Part shown: in pieces, positions 1-4,729 of the stretch
Position numbering within the stretch: the first letter of the stretch is position 1
How the letters are laid out: every line of letters begins with the position of its first letter
NCBI GenBank assembly: GCA_021786815.1
Contig: JAJYMR010000113.1
Span: 1-5,196, forward strand
Direction: 5' to 3'
DNA from: Deltaproteobacteria bacterium
GTDB lineage: Bacteria > Desulfobacterota > Binatia > Binatales > Binataceae
Length of the DNA: 5,196 bases
Notes under the pieces: model-generated
What the model was told of the DNA's origin: nothing
The model's input: only the letters and a program-made list of their open reading frames with translations
Database searches by the model: none
Position numbers and translations under genes: made by a program

Positions 1-10
1 GGTAGCAGGA

Positions 11-1054
11 ATGGAAGTCACTCCGGTCCGTCCCAACCACAGGTTCGATGAAGCAAGCCTCGAGCGCTATCTGAGCGAACGGATGGAGGGTTTTCGCGGA
101 CCACTGACGGTATCGCAATTCGTAAGCGGGCAATCGAACCCGACCTTTATGCTCGAAACCCCGGGCGCGCGTTACGTCATGCGCAAGAAGCCGCCGGGGA
201 AACTGCTGCAATCGGCGCATCAGGTCGAACGCGAGTACCGCATCATCAGCGCGCTCGGGCCGACAGGGTTTCCGGTGCCGCGCACCCATCTGCTGTGCGA
301 AGACACCGGCGTGATCGGCACTGCCTTCTTCATCATGGACTACGTCGAAGGGCGCATCTTCACCGACCCCACGATGCCGGAGTCCAATCCCGGGGAACGC
401 GCCGCGGTTTACGACTCGATGAACGAAACGATGGCGCGCCTGCACAAGGTTGACTACAACGCGATCGGACTCGCTGACTTCGGCAGGCCGACCGGATACG
501 TCGCGCGGCAGGTGGCACGATTCACGAAGCAGTATCGCGACGCCGAGATGGAGCCGATACCCGAGATGGATCGGTTGATGGAATGGCTTGCAAAGCACAT
601 CCCCGCCGAAGACGAATCCGCGATCGCGCATGGCGACTTCCGCCTCGGAAATTTGATCGTGCATCCGCGCGAGCCACGCGTGATAGCCGTGCTCGACTGG
701 GAGCTTTCAACGCTCGGCCATCCGCTGGGAGATCTTGCCTGGAACTGCCTCGGCTACCATTACCCGCCCGAACTCGCCGACACGAACAGCTTCGCCGCGG
801 CGGACCTGAAGAGGCTTGGAATCCCGAGCGAAGACGAATACGTGGCGGCCTATTGCAGGCGCACCGGGCGCAAGGACGCGGGCAACTACCTGTTCTTTGT
901 CGCCTTCGCCTTCTTCCGCTCGGCTTCCATCCTGCAGGGGATTGCGATGCGCGCAAAGCTCGGAAACGCGAGCGGTCCCGACGCAGCGGAGCACGGGCGC
1001 AGGACCGGCACCAGCGCGAAGATCGGATGGGAAATCGCGCAGCGGCTCGGCTGA
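11..1054 (+). CDS. APH-fold phosphotransferase, ACAD10/11 kinase-domain type (LvaA-like)
   Basis: A 347-residue cytosolic small-molecule kinase of the aminoglycoside/choline kinase (APH) fold. Visible landmarks: the N-terminal GQSNPTF loop at residues 40-46, typical of the ACAD10/11-like subgroup; the nucleotide-binding lysine region VMRKK at 56-60; the Glu of the following helix (QVERE, 71-75); the catalytic loop HGDFRLGN at 207-214 (Asp209 as base, Asn214 as metal ligand); and the metal-binding DWE at 229-231, continuing into STLGHPLGDLAW. In this subgroup the known reaction is ATP-dependent phosphorylation of the 4-hydroxyl of hydroxyacyl-CoAs (LvaA, ACAD11). That substrate is inferred here from subgroup and neighbour, not shown. 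An acyl-CoA dehydrogenase gene follows on the same strand. The start is uncertain: AGGA abuts the ATG with no spacing, and the frame is open back to the window edge, so an upstream start is possible, although the N-terminus already has normal family length. Antibiotic resistance is unlikely because the motif context differs. Confidence 0.9.
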   Translation: MEVTPVRPNHRFDEASLERYLSERMEGFRGPLTVSQFVSGQSNPTFMLETPGARYVMRKKPPGKLLQSAHQVEREYRIISALGPTGFPVPRTHLLCEDTGVIGTAFFIMDYVEGRIFTDPTMPESNPGERAAVYDSMNETMARLHKVDYNAIGLADFGRPTGYVARQVARFTKQYRDAEMEPIPEMDRLMEWLAKHIPAEDESAIAHGDFRLGNLIVHPREPRVIAVLDWELSTLGHPLGDLAWNCLGYHYPPELADTNSFAAADLKRLGIPSEDEYVAAYCRRTGRKDAGNYLFFVAFAFFRSASILQGIAMRAKLGNASGPDAAEHGRRTGTSAKIGWEIAQRLG

Positions 1055-1197
1055 GTGCGGCTCGGCTCCGAACAATCGCACATACCGTTCGTTCAATTGG
1101 CGGCGCGGCTTTGCTTGCCGCAACGGCAGAAGCTTGCTAGGCCACGCAGCAGCGACCCTCGCCGATGGAGCGAATGGCGCGCATCCGGGACAATCGT
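1055..1197 (+). other. Spacer between kinase and dehydrogenase genes
   Basis: This short spacer has no credible gene. It holds one modest hairpin, TGCCG (1116-1120) pairing with CGGCA (1124-1128) around a CAA loop, extendable by GCT/AGC (1113-1115 with 1131-1133) across a two-base bulge. No run of T follows, so it is not a classic terminator. I see no clear sigma-70 promoter. The two flanking genes could therefore be cotranscribed, with the hairpin acting on mRNA stability, but the sequence does not prove this. Confidence 0.4.
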
Positions 1198-1202
1198 GGA
1201 GG
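1198..1202 (+). promoter_or_regulatory. Ribosome binding site of the acyl-CoA dehydrogenase gene
   Basis: GGAGG lies six bases before the ATG at 1209. This near-perfect Shine-Dalgarno fixes the start of the dehydrogenase. The frame is open far upstream (to 816, overlapping the kinase gene), but that part has no family resemblance. Confidence 0.85.
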
Positions 1203-1208
1203 TTGGTA

Positions 1209-2441
1209 ATGGACGTTCTCGAACTTGAATCGCAGCCGCACATCCAGGAACTGCGGAGCCGGGTCTCGGCGTTCCTCGAGGAATTCATCTATCCCAACGA
1301 AAAAGGATTCGACGCAGACAACTGGGAGGCGTCGGATACGCTCAAGTCGATACAGGCCGAAGCCAAGAAGCGCGGGCTATGGGCGCTTGGCCTGCCCAAG
1401 GAGATCGGCGGAGGCGGTGTGCCGTTCATGCCCTATGTCTTCGTCAACGAACTGGTCGGGCGAAGCGAACTCGCGATGGTTGGGCTCGGCACGCATACGG
1501 CACAGGACGGCACGATGCTCTACCTGTACGGCAGTCCCGACCTCAAGAAGCGATTCCTGCTGCCGATGGTCAATGGCGACATCTACCCGTGCTACTCGAT
1601 GACCGAACCGGAGGTCGGAAGCTCCGATCCTACGCAGTTGCAGACTCGAGCGGTGAAGGACGGCGACGAATGGGTGATCAACGGGCACAAGTGGTTCACC
1701 AGCAACGCCAATCGTGCCGCATTCGCCACCGTGATGTGCATGACCGATCCCGACGCGCCGACCTATGAGCGCTTCAGCATGATCGTGGTGCCGACCGACA
1801 CGCCGGGATTCAATATCGTTCGCAACGTGCCCGTGATGGCCGAAACCGCGGGCGGACATTGCGAAATTCGATACGAGGATTGCCGCGTTCCGCTCACCAA
1901 CCTGCTGGGGCCGCGCGGACAGGGATTCAAGATAGCGCAGAAGCGGCTCGGTCCGGGACGCATCTACCACTGTATGCGATGGCTCGGGCAGGCGCAGCGC
2001 GCGTTCGAACTCATGTGCCAGCGGGCGCTCGGTCGGCGCGCGTTCGGCGGCCTTCTCGCCGACAAGCAGACGATTCAAAACTGGATCGCCGACTCGGCCG
2101 CGGAGATCCACGCCGCACGCCTGATGACGCTCAATGCCGCGGCCAAGATCGATGCCGGAGACGAGGCGCGGGTCGAGATTTCGCTCATCAAGTTCTGGGG
2201 CGCAAAGGTGCTGCATGACGTGATCGATCGCGCGATCCAGGTGCACGGGGCGCTCGGGGTGACGGAGGACACGCCGCTTGCGCGGATGTACCGGCATGCG
2301 CGCTTCGCCCGGATCTACGACGGGCCCGACGAAGTCCATCGGATGGTTGCGTCGCGGCGAATCCTGCGCGAGTTCAAAGAAGGGCGCAAATACGACTTCG
2401 GCCGTGGCGTCCGCTCACGCGGATTCAAGACGGAGCTCTGA
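1209..2441 (+). CDS. Acyl-CoA dehydrogenase, ACAD10/11 (LvaC-like) type
   Basis: A 410-residue FAD-dependent acyl-CoA dehydrogenase, usual length for the family. It has an N-terminal helical domain (about 1-125), a middle beta domain with the signature CYSMTEPEVGSSD (128-140) and the flavin-contacting KWFTSNA (161-167), and a C-terminal helical domain with QVHGALGVTED (344-354) and the active-site segment ARIYDGPDEVHR (367-378). At the position of the catalytic Glu of medium-chain acyl-CoA dehydrogenase (the YEGT motif), this protein has Asp371. The DGPDEVH version is typical of the ACAD10/11-like branch. Together with the upstream kinase, this suggests it acts on a phosphorylated 4-hydroxyacyl-CoA to give an enoyl-CoA for beta-oxidation, as LvaC does; ordinary acyl-CoA oxidation is the alternative. 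The ATG was chosen for the GGAGG six bases upstream. A strong terminator follows 27 bases after the stop codon. Confidence 0.94.
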   Translation: MDVLELESQPHIQELRSRVSAFLEEFIYPNEKGFDADNWEASDTLKSIQAEAKKRGLWALGLPKEIGGGGVPFMPYVFVNELVGRSELAMVGLGTHTAQDGTMLYLYGSPDLKKRFLLPMVNGDIYPCYSMTEPEVGSSDPTQLQTRAVKDGDEWVINGHKWFTSNANRAAFATVMCMTDPDAPTYERFSMIVVPTDTPGFNIVRNVPVMAETAGGHCEIRYEDCRVPLTNLLGPRGQGFKIAQKRLGPGRIYHCMRWLGQAQRAFELMCQRALGRRAFGGLLADKQTIQNWIADSAAEIHAARLMTLNAAAKIDAGDEARVEISLIKFWGAKVLHDVIDRAIQVHGALGVTEDTPLARMYRHARFARIYDGPDEVHRMVASRRILREFKEGRKYDFGRGVRSRGFKTEL

Positions 2442-2468
2442 GGAAGCTTCGCGAATAGGGAAAAAGCG

Positions 2469-2501
2469 ACGCGGTTGGCGCGACGCGCCAGCCGCGTTTT
2501 T
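2469..2501 (+). terminator. Rho-independent terminator after the dehydrogenase gene
   Basis: Bases 2469-2481 pair with 2485-2497 in a 13-bp GC-rich stem (one T-G wobble, 2475/2491) around a three-base loop, followed by T at 2497-2501. A run of five A (2461-2465) precedes the stem, so the element could also work on the opposite strand. It closes the kinase/dehydrogenase transcription unit. Confidence 0.88.
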
Positions 2502-2529
2502 GTTCGGCCACAGTCTGTGCCGCGCGTAG

Positions 2530-2564
2530 CGCTTGGTGCGGCGGCGCCGCTGTCGCACTGAGCG
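2530..2564 (+). other. Long hairpin with wobble pairs, likely an RNA structure
   Basis: Bases 2530-2545 pair continuously with 2549-2564: 16 pairs, four of them G-U wobbles (2534/2560, 2535/2559, 2541/2553, 2543/2551), closed by the three-base loop GCC. The wobbles work only in a + strand transcript; on the - strand they would be A-C mismatches. This points to an RNA structure read on the + strand, not a DNA palindrome. It begins 28 bases after the T-run of the preceding terminator and has no T-run of its own. Function unknown: a second 3' structure, a dispersed repeat or part of a small RNA are all possible. Confidence 0.55.
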
Positions 2565-2762
2565 TGAATCAAATCCTGCTCCTGTCGCAACGCCCGCAGC
2601 AGGCCCGCAAAACCGCGACTCGCACGAGGCTGTACGGTCGATGCGCGCTCGACTCGTCGGAAGGAGAATCCAGCGAGTATCAGTGCGCAATCCTGAAGCG
2701 ACCAGTTCGCCGGGTTGGGGCCACGGATTCCAGAGGCCTGGCGATGACATACCTGAGCACGC

Positions 2763-2783
2763 TGAAAGCTCGGCTTTCATTTT
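2763..2783 (+). terminator. Possible weak terminator or leader hairpin before the thioredoxin-like gene
   Basis: TGAAAGC (2763-2769) pairs perfectly with GCTTTCA (2773-2779) around a three-base TCG loop and runs into TTTT (2780-2783). The stem is short and only three of its seven pairs are G-C, so it would be a weak terminator. It sits about 50 bases before the ATG at 2835 and could equally be part of a leader. Confidence 0.35.
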
Positions 2784-2787
2784 GGCC

Positions 2788-2816
2788 TTGACGAGTCCGC
2801 GCCCGCCGGAGATAGA
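2788..2816 (+). promoter_or_regulatory. Weak sigma-70-like promoter candidate for the thioredoxin-like gene
   Basis: TTGACG (2788-2793) is a five-of-six match to the -35 box. Seventeen bases later GATAGA (2811-2816) matches only three of six bases of the -10 box. Transcription would begin near 2823, giving a very short leader. The placement is sensible, but the -10 is poor, so this is only a candidate. Confidence 0.25.
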
Positions 2817-2834
2817 TGGTTCGGGGTAAAACAC

Positions 2835-3911
2835 ATGATCCTGAAATCCTTGGAAGTCGATCCAAAAACGTTCGAACAGCGCACCGGATGGGCTCTTAAA
2901 CCCGAAGGGGCATGCAAGGGCCAGGTGTGCGTTCCGCTTGCCGCGGACGTGTCAGGCGCGGGCAAACTCGACGCGCGACTGCTTTCGGAACGGCTCGGGA
3001 TGCCGCTCATTCGCGACGACGATGCGGGCGTGTGGTGCCTTGGCCCGGAGGCGATGGGCCGAGCGCTTACCTCTGCTCGCGCGCCCGAACTGACCTTGCC
3101 CGACCATACCGGGAATCAATTTCGCCTGAGTTCGCTGCGCGGACAGAAGGCGCTTATCGTCACATGGTCCTCGTGGTGAGGATGCCGGCTTGACCTGCCC
3201 GTGTGGCAGGCGTTGCGCAACGAACTCCATCCGAAAGGACTCGAAATTGTAACAGTCGCACTGGATGTCGATGCCGAAGCCGCGCGCCCGTGGATCGAAC
3301 AGACCAAACCCAACCATCCCTCGCTCATCGACAGCGCGCATCAGATCGATGAACTGTTCGGTGTAGTGAACGTTCCCAACGGCGTGTGGATCGATGAGGA
3401 TGGGGTGATCGTGCGGCCAGCGGAACCGGCATGGCCGGAACGCGACACTCCGCCCGACTGGCAGAAGATGGCGGATAGTCCGGACGTTCCCGAGCAATTG
3501 CGCGAGACGCTCAAGCTCGCGAGCAACATTCGGATCCAGCCCAAGGAGTACCTCGCGGCGTTGCGGGACTGGGTCGCCAACGGCAAGGCAAGCCAGTATG
3601 CGCTTTCGCCCGAGGAAGTGGTCGCGCGCAGCGGTCCCCGCGGCAAGGCTGAAGCCGAGGCGGCGGCACGTTTTGAATTGGGCCAGTACCTGTGGCGCAG
3701 CGGGCGGCAGGAGCTTGCTCCCAAGCATTGGCGCGAGGCGCATCGGCTGCAGCCAGCCAACTGGACTTACAAGCGTCAGGCGTGGACGCTCGCAGACCCG
3801 TTTCAGGGTCCGTCCGAGCTTTACGATTCGTGCTGGGTGAACGACGTGCGCAAGATCGGCGCGGAAAACTACTATCCGCCGCTCGATCTTTCTCCGGCAC
3901 GAACGAAGTAG
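2835..3911 (+). CDS. ResA/TlpA-like thioredoxin-fold selenoprotein candidate (in-frame TGA = Sec115)
   Basis: Read through one in-frame TGA at 3177-3179, this is a 358-residue protein. Residues 1-80 form a variable N-terminal part with Cys27, Cys32 and Cys68. A redoxin domain runs from about 83 to 195: beta-strand ALIVTWSSW (106-114), then Sec115-Gly116-Cys117-Arg118-LDLP, EIVTVALDVD (137-146) and the likely cis-Pro loop NVPNGVWIDEDG (179-190, Pro181). The C-terminal part is helical, with a TPR-like stretch around 274-318. The TGA sits where TlpA/ResA relatives have the first Cys of WCxxC, and homologues I recall read WASWCGCR at this site. Clear family sequence on both sides in the same frame argues against two genes, and GTG 3201 has no ribosome binding site. 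A SECIS-like hairpin follows. The likely role is thiol or peroxide redox chemistry; I see no obvious signal peptide. GGGGT at 2823-2827, seven bases before the ATG, is the probable ribosome binding site. A nonsense mutation or a sequencing error is the alternative. Confidence 0.85.
3177..3210 (+). promoter_or_regulatory. UGA codon with bacterial SECIS-like hairpin
   Basis: After the TGA (3177-3179), CCTGCC (3194-3199) pairs perfectly with GGCAGG (3205-3210), leaving a five-base loop CGUGU (3200-3204). The loop begins 20 bases after the TGA and has G in its second position. Both fit the published bacterial SECIS model: an apical loop 16-37 bases from UGA, with a conserved G among the first two loop bases. 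In vivo this would be the SelB binding site that directs Sec insertion. Recognition by this host's SelB is inferred. Confidence 0.7.
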
Positions 3912-4209
3912 GCGACGAGATCAGGGTTGTAACAAAATGATCGCTCGTGGCTCGTGGAAGCTGCCTGTCGGCCAGCACCAACAACCGAGTCGCGAACGAT
4001 TTGCGGACGTTGGTGTCTGTTGAGAGTTAATTTCAGGAGCGCACGGTTTCGAGAAGCGCAATCGATTTCTCTTGAGAGCTCCGGTCGCCGTTGCGTTTCT
4101 GCATTCGGCACCGGAGCGCCTGGGGGGGCGCAACCCAGCAGGCGGAATCGCGCTGGCCGCGCAATTCCGCGTCTTGCTAATCTCGCAGCCGATGGCGATG
4201 GGCTCCTGC
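3912..4209 (+). other. Non-coding spacer before the Ddn-like gene
   Basis: No credible gene; the + frame open from 3954 has an unpatterned, Arg-rich translation. Visible items: an imperfect inverted repeat just after the stop codon (3915-3923 with 3938-3948, two-base bulge, 14-base loop); a tandem duplication of GCTCGTG (3943-3949 and 3950-3956); an inverted repeat CACCAAC/GTTGGTG (3976-3982 and 4009-4015); and a run of seven G (4122-4128) between GCGCC and GGCGC. None has a terminator T-run, and I see no clear promoter. Confidence 0.55.
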
Positions 4210-4217
4210 GGAGGAGG
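4210..4217 (+). promoter_or_regulatory. Ribosome binding site of the Ddn-like gene
   Basis: GGAGGAGG ends five bases before the ATG at 4223. This favours that ATG over the second in-frame ATG at 4232 (Met4), which would be 14 bases away. Confidence 0.85.
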
Positions 4218-4222
4218 AAATC

Positions 4223-4639
4223 ATGGCTGACATGAACGAATTCAACCGACGTGTCATCGAGGAATTTCGTTCTAACGACGGCAAGGTCGGCGGACAGTTC
4301 GCGGGCGCCCCGATGATCCTTATCACGCACAAAGGCGCGAAGAGCGGACGTACCTACACGACGCCGCTGGTTTATACGCGCGACGGCGACCGCGTCGTGA
4401 TCGTCGCGTCCAAGGCGGGTGCGCCGGATAACCCCGGCTGGTATCACAACCTGGCGGCAAATCCGACCGTGACCGTGGAAATCGGTAATGAGAAATTTCA
4501 GGCGCGTGCCCGAGTCACGTCTGGCGAGGAACGCGAGCGGCTGTTCAACGCGCACGCGAAGCTGATGCCCCAGTTCAACGAGTATCAGCGCAAGACCACG
4601 CGCCGGATTCCAGTGGTCGTTCTCGAGCGGATCGCGTAG
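4223..4639 (+). CDS. Deazaflavin (F420)-dependent nitroreductase family protein, Ddn-like
   Basis: A 138-residue single-domain protein of the split beta-barrel, flavin/deazaflavin oxidoreductase family that includes mycobacterial Ddn; the length is typical. Family landmarks in order: MILITHKGAKSGR (31-43), YTTPLVY (45-51), VVIVASKAGAPDNPGWYHNL (58-77) with Ser63/Lys64 in the cofactor-binding loop, ANPTVTVEIG (79-88), and the C-terminal YQRKTTRRIPVVVLER (121-136). Members bind F420H2 and reduce quinones or nitroaromatics; some related small proteins bind FMN, heme or fatty acids instead, so cofactor and substrate are not settled by sequence. It stands alone on the + strand, after a 300-base non-coding spacer and convergent with the gene that follows, so it is probably its own transcription unit. 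If the F420 assignment is right, the host should encode F420 biosynthesis elsewhere. Confidence 0.92.
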   Translation: MADMNEFNRRVIEEFRSNDGKVGGQFAGAPMILITHKGAKSGRTYTTPLVYTRDGDRVVIVASKAGAPDNPGWYHNLAANPTVTVEIGNEKFQARARVTSGEERERLFNAHAKLMPQFNEYQRKTTRRIPVVVLERIA

Positions 4640-4695
4640 GTGCGTGCATCGCGGTCGAACGTCCGGCGACTGTTGTACCGGAAAAACCATTCGCC

Positions 4696-4726
4696 CTTCT
4701 TGCCATAGGCAGTGCCGGCCAAGAAG
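4696..4726. other. Stem-loop between the convergent genes
   Basis: CTTCTTG (4696-4702) pairs perfectly with CAAGAAG (4720-4726). Two further pairs, CC (4703-4704) with GG (4717-4718), form if C4719 is bulged out. It lies between the stop codons of the convergent Ddn-like and glycosyltransferase genes. On the - strand a T5 run follows about ten bases after the stem (4682-4686), which is too far for a classic terminator. A shared bidirectional 3' structure is plausible but unproven. Confidence 0.3.
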
Positions 4727-4729
4727 CTG

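Larger units (their letters stand above)
2502..2834 (+). other. Intergenic region without a credible gene, containing hairpins
   Basis: Several open frames cross this stretch (for example 2533-2829 on +, 2415-2834 on -), but their translations are Arg/Ser/Pro-rich, low in pattern and unlike any family I recognise, so I do not call a gene. Structured items are the hairpins at 2530-2564 and 2763-2783 and a small palindromic piece around 2725-2746, listed separately. No tRNA is visible; I looked in particular for a selC-like tRNA-Sec with a TTCAAA-type anticodon loop and found none. Confidence 0.6.

Noticed and set aside
816..1208. Upstream extension of the acyl-CoA dehydrogenase frame overlapping the kinase gene
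   Set aside because: The extra 131 residues are an out-of-frame reading of the kinase gene and spacer with no family resemblance. A strong GGAGG marks the ATG at 1209.
1377..2339. Long - strand open frame of 320 codons inside the dehydrogenase gene
   Set aside because: It is antisense to a clearly recognised gene, its translation shows no domain pattern, and such open frames are expected opposite GC-rich genes.
2533..2829. Possible small gene in the 2502-2834 gap
   Set aside because: The translation is rich in Arg, Ser and Pro, has no recognisable motif and no good ribosome binding site, and a strong hairpin occupies its 5' end.
2502..2834. selC (tRNA-Sec) or other tRNA near the selenoprotein candidate
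   Set aside because: No acceptor/T-arm pattern, CCA end or TTCAAA anticodon loop is visible on either strand of this gap.
3211..3222. Perfect 12-base palindrome CGTTGCGCAACG right after the SECIS-like stem
   Set aside because: It lies in codons of the thioredoxin-like gene. As an RNA hairpin it would have almost no loop, and it is not needed for the SECIS model; short palindromes of this kind are common in GC-rich coding DNA.
3201..3911. Separate 236-residue gene starting at GTG 3201
   Set aside because: There is no ribosome binding site before 3201, and the start would fall inside the thioredoxin fold after its first strand and active site. The same frame continues upstream to 2835 with only the TGA between, so one read-through protein is the better model.
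4166..4182. Extended -10-like TTGCTAAT upstream of the Ddn-like gene
   Set aside because: No acceptable -35 lies 16-18 bases upstream, so it is not reported as a promoter.
3872..4690. Long - strand open frame (272 codons) spanning the Ddn-like gene
   Set aside because: It runs antisense to a recognised gene and across non-coding DNA on both sides. It shows no family pattern.
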